Assembly: GCF_029873635.1 (NCBI RefSeq)
Contig: NC_080422.1
Location: 18,196,049 to 18,260,048 of the forward strand
Direction of reading: 5' to 3'
DNA length: 64,000 bases
Source: Malania oleifera
Lineage: Eukaryota; Streptophyta; Magnoliopsida; Santalales; Ximeniaceae
Positions within the stretch are counted from its first letter, which is position 1. Each line of letters starts with the position of its first letter. Positions 11,907 to 24,235 of the stretch are shown here, piece by piece. The translations under genes were made by a program, and so were the position numbers. The notes below the pieces were generated by a model that was not told where the DNA came from, made no database searches, and was given only the letters and a program-made list of their open reading frames with translations.

Positions 11907-14900
11907 CTATTTTCTATTTTCTTAGATCTTAAGATTAGGTTTTGGGGGTTGTGATAATTGTAGATTTGAGAAGTGATTGTTGTTTAAAATGAAAATCTTA
12001 GTATACACACTCACTAAACTATCTTATTATACTAAGACCTCTTATCCACTTCCAAATGGACATGGCATCTATGCCTTGTATTTAATTATAAATGCTTAAC
12101 CCATACTAACATGAAAATCACAAAGTTAAGCAACTATTGTACTTTGCACAAAATTGAGTGTTAGGGTTCTATCTTATATCATATATCACTATACCCTAAA
12201 CTCACTTTTGAATATGAAAAGCCTAAATCAAAATCAAGCCATCACTCTAGGGTTAAAGCACTATTGATCATAAATGACTAATATATATTGAGTGTTTCTC
12301 ATAGCTATAATCAAATTAGAGGTATCCACTAAGGGTTTAAATCTTAAAACCATTAATTTTGGATTAATTGCTCCATAGGAAATCTTTACCAAACCACGAT
12401 CATATCAGGTATAGATTCATCCTTTCCTTGGTTTGTATCCTTGTTCTAAATTGTGATAATATTTATAGGATACTTTCCATTCTCCAAAGAGCATTGTTCA
12501 AGAAAATTCAAATACTCATAAATGTTCTTTGCCTAAGCGATTGGACATATCCACTTCCATGAAAATATCTTGAGTCCTATCCACTTATATTGAATACTCT
12601 TCGAACTTAATAGAAATTATAATCCTTAAGAGTATTTAATCTACTTCACACGCATAGCTCTCAAAACATTAAGTCATATCCTTTAGAGCTTCATATCCTT
12701 AGAGACGAGTTGAATGACTATGTTGGTTGCAGCGGGTCTCAATCTAGATAAGTTCACAAAATTCAAGTAGACCTATGCACATGCAGTTTAAATTGAAAGT
12801 CATGCTAACTTGTGCCTCTCACGCACATTGAAATTCATAGGAAAAAAAGCAAACATTGGCTTATCATCTCAACAAATATTCATTAAGATTTTTTGGTCCG
12901 ATAAGCCTAAAGCATTCACCGCCAAGATATAATCATGAAAAATCTAAAACACTTGACTAAGTAATTAGAAATTAAGAAAAGGCATAAAATGAATAAATAC
13001 ATAACTCAAGGGGAGCATTTCTCTTTTATGACTATTTATATTAAATGCTCTTATGATCACAGCTTATATGCCTTAATGAATTACAGCACTAAACTCATAA
13101 CTATCCACTATTATTTATTGTTCATATTATATCTTGATGGATAGTGATTTATGATTATCTAGTATTGCGAGCTGTTATTGAATATATTGTTTGATAATAC
13201 TTGATTGCATGGAACGCCATCTGCAAGGCTATTGCAGAAACTTATTTACTTGCATGCTTGTATGGAACACCAACTGCAGGGCTGATGCAGTATGTTATAT
13301 ATTACATGCTGGTAGTAAATATAGGTTCTCGTGTGCTTTGAACTTAATTATAAATTGCTTAGTTGAACCTATCAGGTGTAGGTTTTATGGAAAAATGTCT
13401 GATTTACAGACGACATGCTGCCAAAATTTTGACAGGAATTTTTCCCAAAATAAAATCTTGTGTTAAAGATGATTATGATAAAATTAATGTTAAAACATCT
13501 TTGAAAGGATGAGTGAAAACTCAAGTAGATAATTAATCTTTATCCTAGCATAATCATCAACTGTTTAGAAAAGCTCATATCCATCCCTATAGGAAGCGCA
13601 TAAATGATCCATATGCATCACTTTCATTTATTAAATATCGAGGCTCTTGAGAATACCCAAAACATTATATCTAGTGCTTAAAGGCTTATGTTTTGATTTG
13701 AAATGTTCTTGGGTCATGAACATTATTGCATGCCTTAATATATATCTTCTGATGCATCCATGGTTTATAGGGACAACTATACTAATCAAATGATAACATG
13801 TAATTGACAAATACTCAGTATAGTTGATTTTAAAATTTGGATTGATGGCTTATACTACTAAGCATAGTGAAATTAATCTTTGTTTAGTATAAGTAGTTAA
13901 AGAATCTAAGCACATGCTTAAATTGAAAAGGGGAACATCTAAACATGAAATCCTATTTTGTTTTGCTTATCCATATGTTTAGCTTAGATCTTGAATGAAT
14001 TCATTGTGGCATGTACTTAAATGAAAAGATTTTATTGAAAATCATAATCTGAAGCATGTTTATATTGCTACAATTGTTTGTATTTGCCATATAATCTTGC
14101 ATGTGATTGTTGAACTTTTAGGATCATTATGGTTTTGGTTTTCTGGTTATTTTTAGTATGTGCTTTATTGACAAACCAGAAATTTTGTTGCTCGCTTGCA
14201 TGAGTTTTTAAATTAAAGTTTCTATTTCTGCAAGCACCCCCACCACCATTTGCAAACATTAAAAAAGGGATTTATATTATAATTATATACGTATATATAT
14301 TTATCTACATTAACTTTTGGCAAGATCAAATTTCAAAACAAACTCTTTTTCCTCTTGCCTCATTATTATTATATACATACATGTATTTCAAAATTACATA
14401 ACTTTGAGCATAGTCTTAATTGACTATCATACTTTTAAAATGAAATGCAATATGTCATACATATGCACTGAATGATTAATATTTGTTGCATGCTGAATTT
14501 ATTTGATAGGATGAATATATAAGAAATGCACATAAGAGAACATCATCCTTGAGCTTAATTCAAGTAACTGTGCATGCAAATAGATATGGGAATTTAAGTC
14601 CCAATCTTAGAATAAATCAGTAAGAACTTAATGCCTAAAATCTCTTGCATGCTAAGTAATACTAAGAAGAATGAACATATGATGGATGTGCTTAAATGAA
14701 ATTCATTCTTGAGTATAAACGCACTTATGTATGCCTAAGACTATATTGAAGAGTTTAAGCCCCATCCTTGAGAAGAGAATTATAACTCACCAAGCTCATT
14801 GGACTCATGCTATTAACTGGTTTTACTTTGTGAGTCTCATTTGTTCCATTACTTATACTGTGTTAAAAACCTAATGAACTCTTATAATTAATATCAGTAT

Positions 14901-15542
14901 AAGTAGCTAATAGGTTTAATGCATAATAGAGATGCTTCTTAGATGTTTCATAATTTGCATAAATTTAGGGGGAGCTCTCAAATAAAATTTAACAAGTCTT
15001 AGCAACTAATTTCATTGTTGTCATGTCTTCTTGCCTTAGACTTAGTGAGTGTTGATTATTGCTTGTGTGCACATTTTTTATATCTATAGCATTATCATAT
15101 TGGACTTAATGAGTATTGATTATGACTTGTAATGGCCACTTCCTTTGTCCACTTTATGATGATATTGAAATTTATACTTGATTGATGGACCATACTAAAC
15201 TGTTTGAGTAGTTGTGGATAAACTGCTAGGATATATTTTAACTCAAACAGGTTACACTTATACAGGATTTATTTTGGACAGTCTGATTTACAAACAGCAC
15301 TCTACTGAAATTTTTCTAAATCTTTTCAAAATTCTTCATGTATAACTGTAGTACTTACCCATTGCCTAGACTCCTAACTCAAATGGTTCTTTTTACTGTT
15401 GCCAAAAGAGGGAGATGGAAATGGGCAAAAATAATGGGTAAATAGGTAAAATGACTTTACTTAAAAATAAGTTGGATGCATATTGAGAGGGGGAGCCTTC
15501 TTAGGCTTAACCCTATATTTTTTCTTGTCGTATTTGTCATCA
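11907..15542 (+). mobile_element. Non-coding internal region of copia-like element
   Basis: These 3.6 kb, where pol would be expected, hold no open frame that I recognise. The sequence is AT-rich. It includes isolated purine-rich words such as AAGGGGAGCATTT (near 13009) and AGGGGGAGCTC (near 14968), which resemble extra polypurine tracts. I see no host gene here. Confidence 0.6.
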
Positions 15543-15558
15543 TCAAAAAGGGGGAGAA
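15543..15558 (+). other. Polypurine tract of copia-like element
   Basis: TCAAAAAGGGGGAGAA immediately precedes the 3' LTR start TGTTGACC. This defines the 3' LTR boundary and confirms plus-strand orientation. Confidence 0.85.
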
Positions 15559-15710
15559 TGTTGACCTTATAGGTCATGCCCGGTTTTGATTATGACAAAT
15601 ACTTATTGTATCTAATGGGTATTTGAGATTATGTGCAGGAACCTCAATTGTTAAGATCATAATGCACATGGAACAAATGAAGTTTGAAGACCAATTCATG
15701 TTTATAATTG

Positions 15711-15755
<45 letters not shown>

Positions 15756-16419
15756 GCTGTGTAATTGGTCTGTAATAGTTAATTAGGGTCTTTCGTTTGT
15801 AATAAGCTCACACACATCACATGCATGGTATAATACGTAAGCTCAAACTAGGTATAACTAAAATGACCTTAGAAAGACCTTATGGGTTACCCTTCAGTCA
15901 ATCGACACCGGATTTTTTCAGTGTCTTCAAAAGGACCTAGGAATGACCCTAAGACACTCACCTTTGCACTCATAAATGTTAGGAACTTGATTAAGGTGTT
16001 TGTGATTCAAAATAGGACTGAAATGCACACTTTGTGTACTTTCGGTTGACTGACCTAGGCAGTTCATTCTGCCCCGGTCAGCAGAACCGATCTGGGTCAA
16101 CTAGTTGACCACAGCCCGATCGACCGAATCAGATTAGTTCAAAAACACCCGGTCGACCGAACCTCCTAGGAGTCAAACATTTGATTACTTGGTCGACCAA
16201 ACCAAAATTGTACACCAACTACCTAGTCGACCGAGGGTCCTTGGGAGAAATCTCATCAGTTTGGTCAACCGAATCGCCCAGTTCAAAATGTCCTGATCGA
16301 CCGAACCTCGGTAAAATTGAAAAATCACCTCGAACATGCATTTACTGTAACGACCCGAAGAATAATGGCATTTAAATAATAAAAGAAAGGGAAATGGAAA
16401 CCGGAAACAGAAGGAGGCA

Positions 16420-16670
16420 GTCGACTTCGTCGACGAAAGCTAATTTTGGAAAGGATAAATCCTAGGAATCTTTCAGCTTCTCGTCAACGAATATAGGGGT
16501 TCGTCAACGAAAATATAATTGGGCTTGTCGATGAAAATATAATTGGGCTTGTCGACGAGGAAATACCAAGGGGATGATTTTGGGGTTTCTAAATTTCATC
16601 GACGAAGGGGAGAGTTCGTCGACGAATTGTGTATTGACCTCGTCGACGAGGTGACATCGCTTGTCGACAA
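16420..16670 (+). promoter_or_regulatory. GTCGAC palindrome cluster in gypsy solo LTR
   Basis: Copies include TTCGTCGACGAAAG (about 16425), TTCGTCGACGAATT (about 16615) and CTCGTCGACGAGG (about 16638). GTCGACGAGGAAATACCAAG at 16551-16570 shows the linked GATACC-like word. A TTTAAATAGG TATA-like box follows at about 16681. Confidence 0.75.
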
Positions 16671-17304
16671 AGGCCACAGTTTAAATAGGCTTAAAGTTCA
16701 TTTTTGGACGAAATTTTCTAAGAAGAGTTTCTCTCTCTCTTACCCTTCGGTTTCTCCACCTTCTCTCTTTGATTTAGGACTGGATTTCTGTCAGTTCAAC
16801 GATCTGAAGCCGCCACGACGCTCCTGTGAAAGTTATCTACAAGTCTGCCGGAGCAGATCGTCAGTAGAGCTGAGTTGGAAACCATCCCAAATCCAGGGTA
16901 AGGTTTTCTACTCAGTATTTGGTTATTTAATAGTTGTAGAAAGTGATATACGCATAGAAATACTAAGGTTTAGTACTGGGAGTTTTCATTTCCAGGGTAT
17001 TGAACGGGGAACCTTGCAAGTGCGGGATAGATTTTTCGTAGGGGCTTTTTAAGAATCAGGTAAGGGGATAAACTAAGCTTGAGAAATGTATGTATATATA
17101 GCATTTGATTTCAGGAAAGTACATAAGTTCATATATATATGATTTATATTTGATAAACACTGTTGAAAATTATGGTATGTTAAATATGTGAAAAACCTGT
17201 TAGTGTGGCATGAGTAAAAATTGTTATGAAATACTGTTTTCTAGGAATGTGTGATTATGATATGGATTTTTATAATGGAAAAACGGTTTATGGGCCGAGA
17301 TTTT

Positions 17305-17565
17305 TATATATTTTACCGGTGTATGATCCGTGCTATGTGTATGATTTGCCAGCGTACGGGCTGAGCTATGGATATTTTGCCGGCATACGGGCCATGCTAT
17401 GAATGTGATTTGCCAGTGTACGGGTTGTGCTACGATATGATTTTCCGGCGTACATGCCGAGCTATGGATGTGATTTGCCAGCGTACAGGTTGTGTTATGA
17501 TTTTCCGGCGTATGGTCCGAGCTATGATAAAATGTGAAATACCAGCGTACGGGCCGATGATTTTT
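17305..17565 (+). repeat. Minisatellite of ~27-37 bp units in solo LTR
   Basis: About eight units resemble TTTGCCAGCGTACGGGCCGA followed by GCTATGA and a variable spacer. The unit is more GC-rich than the surrounding LTR. This array is not seen in the other gypsy LTRs of the window. Confidence 0.7.
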
Positions 17566-20083
17566 CATGACATACATATATATATGCAAAATGATATGAT
17601 TGATTTGATAATTAATGATATGAGATATCTATGTATCACAATTTCAGTATATGTTATATGATATCAGAACCTAATTGGATTAGTCTAGGCTAACACTTGC
17701 ACGGTACCGTTGCTATATGTCCATGGTCTTCGTGATCATGATATTTGTGTTGACATCGTTGTACGGAGTGGTGTGAGATTGGATGGTCGATGTGGTTTTT
17801 AAGAAGTGTGTGTGATCGCCCCTAGTGTACGGACCAGGTCAGGCAGACCTGGCCATCAGACTTACAAACTATACTTTTGACTTGGCAGTGGTCAGCTAAC
17901 CATTGTCAGGTCCCACCTTCGGGCCACACAACCCAGTCATGTGGGTGTAATACACGACAACAGGCAACTAACCTACTAGGAATGTTTTGTAGTATTATAA
18001 TATGAGATGAAATATGTTTATGAAAATGCAATATGTTCTACCATGTTTATATATATATATATATATATATGTTCTCCCATATTTGATATAACAGTTACTG
18101 ATTATGTTCTATATGGTATATGTATAACACAGAATACTCATGATGCCACACACTGATATTAGTTTATTTCCCTTACTGGGAGGTGTCTCACTCCAAAATT
18201 TTATAAACTTTTCAGGAGCCCCAAATAGGAGAGCGAGAAAAGCCCCGTTGATCTAGAGCTGTAGATCTGCCCTTCTAGAAGGGTAAGTATTTTGATAGGG
18301 TCGGATGTATTTTGTGAAAATGGCCTTAAGACATCTTTTGGGGTTGAGTGTTGCATATATATATATACGATTATTGTAGTAACTCTGGTATTGTGATGTA
18401 TAGTATAATGAGATGTATAAGATTGTATATTTCCTACTGCTTAGGCTTCTGCTATACGTTTTGATGTATCCCTAGTACCCACGGGTCCAGGTGGATTATG
18501 ATCTGCTGAGATTTATGTTGTTAATTTTATTTAAAAAATGTGGAAATTAAGTAGGTCGTCACATTTACAGTCGACCGAGTCCCAAGTTCAAAAATGTCCT
18601 AGTCGACCGAGCCATATGAACTTCGGTCGATCGAATTGCTTCTGGTTGACCGGGCCTCTCGAGTTGCCCTAAATTTTTTACCATGGTTAATTTTTTAAAA
18701 TAGGTTTAAAATAATTAAAAGGTCATTAATCTTTTCTAATAATACTAGACTTGTCCCCAACGGTCATAATTCATGGGGTGTCTATATATACCCCTTCATT
18801 TGGAAAAATTAGATGGGATTAGCCACTTTGATTAGGAGAGATTTTCTGAAATTCCCAAAACCTATAATACTCATATCTAAGCCCCAACTACTCATACTTA
18901 CCTTCTTTTATTGCTCAAACTCTCTGTAAGTTGATTGAGTGCTTGATTAGAAAGGTTTGATCTCCCATTCTAATTAGATTGATTCGATTTTAACGGGAGC
19001 TAAACCGGAGTATTCTTAGGGGGCTTTGTTCATAAGCCTATCCTAAGAAGACTTGCTTAAGCTTCTGAGTATTGCATTTGTGTTGCAATATCTTAGGAAG
19101 CTTGTATTTCTCTTTGGGTTGCAAAATTATTTTCAAAACATACTCAAATATCTTGTGTGATTTATATTGATATATTTGTGAAAAGATATTTGTCTTTGTA
19201 ACATGGATCTTTGTTGCAATATCTATTCGCATATCATTTGGTGAATACAAAGACTATACATCTTTTGCAAATCGAGCATATACGTAATATACTATTTACG
19301 TGATTGATATATCCCTCAGACTGATCCATTTGAAACTTGCTTGACATCTTTGTGTGAATCTGTTGATTGAATATCTTGTGATACAAAGATTGTTTTTTGA
19401 TACTCTCACGCACTTATTACACTGATAGAAAATGCATTTGAGAGTTGAAATACTAGATCACACTGAGCTTACATATTAAATAATCTGTGGTGTATGTGAC
19501 TGAGCGCATTTAGGTACATATCTGCTTTACATGAAAGCACAATCACTGTACCGTTTCATTGATTGAGTAAAACTGTTGTATACCAGGCACAGGGCACAGG
19601 CCTGAAAAGGGAGACTAGCCCTTTGAAATAGTCTCAAATTGGCTTAGATCCAGTTAGGAAAGCTAGGTGCGCCATCCTGTTAAGGCGTGTAGGTTGAGGT
19701 CAGCTCCGCTAATTGACCTGGTTGTAAAGGTTGAGGTCAGCCCTGTGCTAATTGACTTGGTTGTAATCGGTGCTGCTCCACCCTTGAGTGAGCCTTTAGT
19801 GGAATCCTCGGGCTTGCAAGCTAGAGGTAGGGACATAGGCATAATTGGCCGAACCCCGATAACATATCGTGTATTTATTTATATTTTCGCACTTTATATT
19901 TTCTGCACGTATATGTTTTGGTGTGAATGATGTGCATAATCTAAATTTCTGTATATTATATTTATCGGTGCATTAGAGATTGCTTAGAAAGACCCTAAGT
20001 TGTAATATTCTGACTTAACCTAGGAGAAAAGTTTAAAATTCCAATTCACCCCCTCCCCTCTTGGGAATACACCAATTCTAACA

Positions 20084-20234
20084 TAGACTCATTCTACCCT
20101 TAACTGAGTAGTAATTAAATGTTCTAACCACACTAAAAGGTCAGTGGCAACTCCATTCCTGTTTTTTCTAAAAAAATCTAAAATAATTTTTATTTCACCA
20201 CCCTTGGGCACCCGCGCTCCGGGACATCGCAACA
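20084..20234 (+). mobile_element. Right part of the Tat/Ogre-like LTR remnant
   Basis: After the duplicated TAGAC, the LTR continues with TAATTAAATGTTCTAACCAC, GGCAACTCCATTCC and ends near CGGGACATCGCAACA. This parallels the end of the LTR at 46149. The next base starts a gypsy gag fragment on the minus strand. Confidence 0.6.
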
Positions 20235-20316
20235 GGCTTTGGTTAGAACTAGTATGAAAATCTAAGGGAACAGACCTCTTCTTCTAGCTCGATGTTCCTA
20301 CATCTCCCTGATTGCT

Positions 20317-22181
20317 TGATTATGCGCCGAAACTGTGTAATTGAACGTTTAACCTGAGTTTTATGATTTATATTTTTAATTAAATGTCTAAAATTATTCA
20401 ATATTTTAATAAAGTGCCAAAATTATCATTCTTGAAATTTATTGCACTATTTATGAGAATTTGGTAATTTTTTGTCGCAGGAAAATTCCTGAGAATCAAC
20501 ACCGACACATGTTCGTATTTCATGTATAACTTTTTTCGTCCGAGCTCCGATTGAGACGATTCAAATTTTTGGAGAAAGAGGAAAGGATCATCTACAACTT
20601 TTGTGTTTGGAGTTTTGTGAGATACGGGCTCCAGAAGAGCAGAATTTGCGACGAACCGAGAAAAAATAAAATAAAAAATATATATATTTGAATGGGTTAT
20701 TGATGTGACCCGGCCATGCATGGCCGGGTCGGGGGTTTCTTCGCTGGGTCCTAGGGCACCGCCCTTTTCCTTTAAATCCTTTTCTTCCCTATGGGGAGGC
20801 ACGGCCATCCTCTCTTCTCCTTCTTCTTTCTCTGTTTTTTTTCCTTAAGCTTTTCTATTCCATCTTCTTTTCTCCTATCCTTTCTTCTTCATCTTCTTCT
20901 TCTTCTCTTTGTCTACCTTGCTTATTCTCGTTCTCTCTCTGTATTCCCTTGGTTGCTCTCTCCCCCTTTCATTCTCTCATACTCACTCAGCCCTATTCCT
21001 CTCGCTTACTCACCCGCAAGCACCAACACCCTCCTCTGTTCACGCCTGCAAGCACAGAAATTTCAGAATCTTGAAGACCCGAGAGCCTCACTTCTGCCTT
21101 CAGGTTGCTCCAGAACCAGCACACCAGCAACGTCCCTGTTCCAGCCACTCTAGCAACACAGCAGCGCTTCTCCTCTCGGCCACTCCTCGACAGCCCAGAC
21201 CCGAAGCCACAGCAGATCTTCTAGCAGAAAACAGCAACACAGCAGTTCTCTGCTGTCCAAAAACAGCAACACAGCAATTCTCTGCTGTCCAAAAACAGCA
21301 ACACAGGAGTTCTCTGCTGTCCTTCTCCAATCTTCCAGCAGAATACCACCACAGAACACAGCTGCACAGCTCCAACACAGCAGCCCCGTGAGCCTCCACA
21401 ATCGACCAACGGACGTGCTCTGTTTTTCTCTCTTTCTCTCCTTCTCTATTCTTTTCTTTTACTTTATTTTATTTAGGTATTATGTTTTTGTTTTTTTTTG
21501 AAGGTTAAGTGATCTATATTTAAATGCGTATTTAGTATCATTCAAGTGACTATTGTTATTTTTTTTATTGAAGTTTTTGGAATGATGTAATTTTAAATTG
21601 CTGCAACTTGTTTATTTATTTAGTGATAGATTTAATTAATGCTTTAGTTTATTTAATTAATCTAGTGAAGTTTGGTTCAGTTCCAGTATAAAATAAAAAA
21701 ATAAAAAAAATAACATACAAAGTTCGTGTTTTTATTGTGTCCCGTTATTGTTTAGGTTGATTGATAATTTAATTTTAGTTCGCGTTCTTGATTCGTGTTA
21801 AAAGTTCAGTTTTTAGTCTGTGTTTAAATCTGATTGAGTTTCCATTCCTGCGTATTTTAATTCCTTATTTGTAGTTGCCATCTTTAATAACGCGTGTTTA
21901 GGTATTTCCTTGAGTAGCTTAGGGTTTCCTTTATTGTTATTTAATTCCGTGCGTGCTAGTTTTAGGACTTTAATTTGTGTTTTCATTTAAGTATCCACAA
22001 TCTTGAAAATCCCCGAATCTGAACTGAGTTCAGTACCTTTTTAATTTCGATTGGAAGAACGTAAAATCTGAGATTAAAACGCATTCCCTGAGGAGACGAT
22101 CTAGCACTTGGGCTTAATATTACACGACGTAACTCCTATACTTGGGATAGCTTTCGAGCTGCTCATTTTTCGAGTGAGTCA
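20317..22181 (+). mobile_element. Solo LTR of Athila-type element
   Basis: It begins TGATTATGCGCCGAAACTG and ends TCGAGTGAGTCA, flanked by TTGCT at 20312-20316 and 22182-22186. The empty site is visible in the neighbouring gag copy at 23441-23460. Ends and interior match the LTRs of the Athila-type element at 49881-55856, including TCCGAGCTCCGATTGAGACG (near 20540) and CCCTGAGGAGACGATCTAGC (near 22088). Length is 1865 bp. The CT-rich frames at 20790-21390 are part of the LTR, not host genes. Confidence 0.9.
21229..21325. repeat. Three ~32-bp tandem units in Athila-type LTR
   Basis: Three nearly identical units of the form AAAACAGCAACACAGCAG followed by TTCTCTGCTGTCC stand head to tail. CAGCAG and CTGCTG within one unit can pair, so each unit has hairpin potential. 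Confidence 0.7.
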
Positions 22182-23198
22182 TTGCTCTCCTCTGCTATGG
22201 TGGCCCTATCTACTAATTCAAAGAAATCTTGTACCTTAAGAACTACCACCTGTTTATAAATGTCCTGCCTCAAACCCCTCTCGAACATCCTAACCTTCTT
22301 AGCTTCATTTGGGACGATATAAGGACAAAATTGCGATAACTCGATGAATTTTGCCTCATACCTCTAAACTGTCATCTATCCCTGAGACAAATTCAGAAAC
22401 TCCTGTACATTACCCTCTCGAACAGTGGTGGGAAAATATCTATCAAATAATATCTCTCTGAATCGGCTCCAGGTCATAGCCATTGGTGTGGGTCTCTGCT
22501 CCTCCAATAACCTCATAGTTGTTCACCACCTCTCGGCCTCGCCAGTCAATTTATAAGTAGCATACAGGACCCACTTCTCATCTGTGCACTGGAGCACCAT
22601 CAGTATTTTATCGATCTCCTATATCTAGTTCTCAGCAACTGTAGGATCAGCTCCTCCTGAAAATGCTAGAGGATTCATCTTTGTAAACTTTTCTATGGTA
22701 CAGCCTGGGCTTGCAGTCGGGCCTCCCTATACTTTGGAGCTCCGTGCAATCTCAGCCATGACCTTCTGAGCTATACTGTGTAATACTGCATCTGAATCAG
22801 CTCCGTCCACATTCGAGGGCCCTACACCCTCACTACCGCTCGCATGAGCACTGCCACCCCTAGAGTTCATCCTGTAAAAAAAAATAATAATAAACATGAC
22901 TAAAGGACCCTATCCTTAAAATTTACGTATCTAACCCAAAATCTCATATTATCCCTCTATCCTGACATCTTTATCTTAATTCGAGATTCAATCCTACACT
23001 TTAGAAACACAACCCAACAATAGTTTACCATGACTTTCCTGAAATCATCACCTCAAGAAAGACACAAAAATCACAACAGAAATCCTGCCTCTAGACTGCA
23101 GAACAAAACCTCAAATCCTTTTTCCTATACTCTGGTATTGTTTCTGCTGCACTCTAGAGTCTACAAAACCTAGAAACCTAAGCTCTGATACCAAATTG

Positions 23199-23982
23199 TA
23201 ATGTCGCAACCTAGGTCTACCACAATGATAGCAGACGTCTTTCCCTACTCGGCACTCTCCTAGATGTTTCTTTCCGCACGTCTAACACACAGGGTAGGTC
23301 TACACACCCTAATTCTCGCAATGTCCTATCATCTGCCTATAACCTCCACTATATTGGTCTCCTCTCCATGGGCTCTGGGTAGAATCGGTCTGAAAACTTG
23401 AGGGAACATACCTCTTTTTCTAGCTCGATGTTCCTGCATCTCCCTAATTGCTCTCCTCTGCTATGGTAGCCCTATCTACTAACTCAGAGAAATCTTATAC
23501 CTTAAGAACTGCCACCTGTTTATAAATGTCCCGCCTCAAACCCTCTCGAACATCCTAACCTTCTTAGCTTCACAGGGACGATATAAGGGCAAAAGCACAA
23601 CAACTCGATGAATTTTGCCGCATACCTCTGAACTGTCATCTTTACCTAGGACAAATTTAGAAACTTATGTACTTTAACCTCTCTGACAGTGACAAGAAAA
23701 TATCTATCAAAGAATATCTCTCTGAACCGGCCCCAGGTCATAGCCACCAGTATGGGCCTCTATTCCTTTAATAACCTCGTAGTTATCCACCACCTCTCGG
23801 CCTCGCCGGTCAATTATAGATAGCAAGCAGGACCCGCTACTCATCTGTGCATTGGAGCAGTGTCAATATTTTCTCGATCTCTTGCATCCAGTTCTCAGAA
23901 ACTGTAGCATCAACTACTCCTGAAAATATTGGAGGATTCAACTTTGTAAACTTTTCTATGGTACAACCCGAGCTTGCAGTCA
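23199..23982 (-). mobile_element. gypsy gag remnant, second tandem copy
   Basis: This repeats the gag sequence of 20235-22740 in the same orientation, from the zinc-knuckle area (23211-23300) to the N-terminal part (23837-23980, with NPPIFSGVVDATVSENWMQE). It stops where Cassandra LTR sequence begins. The copy is degenerate. How the duplication arose is not evident. Confidence 0.7.
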
Positions 23983-24057
23983 AGCCCCCTATTGTCTGGT
24001 CCAGGTGAAGGAGGAGAGATGCAGTGCTCCCTAGCAGACCCAAGTTGGGGAGTTAAA
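23983..24057 (+). mobile_element. Tail of an additional Cassandra LTR
   Basis: Seventy-five bases match the last part of the two Cassandra LTRs (CCCCTATTGTCTGGTCC through AGTGCTCCCTAGCAGACCC and a GTTA-like end). They abut the first full LTR directly. Either an earlier Cassandra copy was hit by a later one, or unequal recombination left an extra LTR end. Confidence 0.75.
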
Positions 24058-24139
24058 TGTGATACCCCATGGAAGAAAGGCTTAAAAAGGATTTGATGTT
24101 ACTACCCATATAAACAAGGTGCACCTTTCTTTTCGGGAG

Positions 24140-24235
24140 CCTTCCTATAAGAAATCCATGGTTAAGCGTGCTTGGTTTGGAATAATCTTGGGATGGGTGA
24201 CCTTTTGAGAAATTTTCTTAGGAAATGTGTAAGTG
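24140..24235 (+). promoter_or_regulatory. 5S rRNA-like segment, Cassandra LTR 1
   Basis: GTTAAGCGTGCTTGG (24161-24175) and GGGATGGGTGACC (24190-24202) match the internal control region of plant 5S rRNA genes (box A/intermediate element and box C). In Cassandra this segment is known to resemble a Pol III promoter. The rest has drifted from true 5S rRNA. Confidence 0.85.

Larger units (their letters stand above)
16346..18563 (+). mobile_element. Solo LTR of Tekay-like gypsy family
   Basis: It begins TGTAACGACCCGAAG and ends GGTCGTCACA. It is flanked by the 5-bp duplication TTTAC (16341-16345 and 18564-18568), with no internal region. The uninterrupted counterpart is visible in the 5' LTR near 9145-9155. 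It belongs to the same family as the LTR at 6136-7913. A solo LTR is the usual outcome of LTR-LTR recombination. Confidence 0.9.
8446..20083 (+). mobile_element. Copia-like LTR retrotransposon with gag but no pol
   Basis: The element has a 5' LTR (8446-10664), primer-binding site, a 4.9-kb internal region, polypurine tract (15543-15558), a 3' LTR (15559-20083, itself carrying an inserted solo LTR) and a 5-bp target duplication TAGAC. The internal region has a copia-type gag but no recognisable protease, integrase or reverse transcriptase. It therefore looks like a non-autonomous derivative of a long-LTR copia lineage, SIRE-like by its features; the lineage is inferred. The LTRs differ by roughly one base in twenty in the first 125 bp by eye, so it is not recent. 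Confidence 0.85.
15559..20083 (+). mobile_element. 3' LTR of copia-like element, carrying an inserted solo LTR
   Basis: The LTR matches 8446-10664 from TGTTGACCTTATAGGTCATG to ATTCTAACA. It is interrupted from 16346 to 18563 by a gypsy solo LTR with its own target duplication. Without that insertion it is about 2.3 kb. It differs in length from the 5' LTR mainly in the number of GGTCGACCGA-type units (around 16078-16165), as expected for a repeat array. Confidence 0.85.
20235..23198 (-). mobile_element. gypsy gag remnant, first copy, with inserted solo LTR
   Basis: Minus-strand gag sequence runs from a start near 22870 leftward to 20235. It is interrupted by the Athila-type solo LTR (20317-22181). 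Rightward are a leader (22871-23182) and a primer-binding site reading CAATTTGGTATCAGAG on the minus strand (23183-23198). The coding text is degenerate. A second gag copy in the same orientation follows at once. Confidence 0.7.

Noticed and set aside
16543-17052. A 169-codon frame as a host gene
   Set aside because: It covers the TATA-like and CT-rich part of a gypsy solo LTR, with similar non-coding sequence in several other LTRs here.
20791-21399. Several overlapping frames of 80-160 codons on both strands
   Set aside because: They lie in the CT- and CAG-rich part of the Athila-type solo LTR and are low-complexity artefacts.
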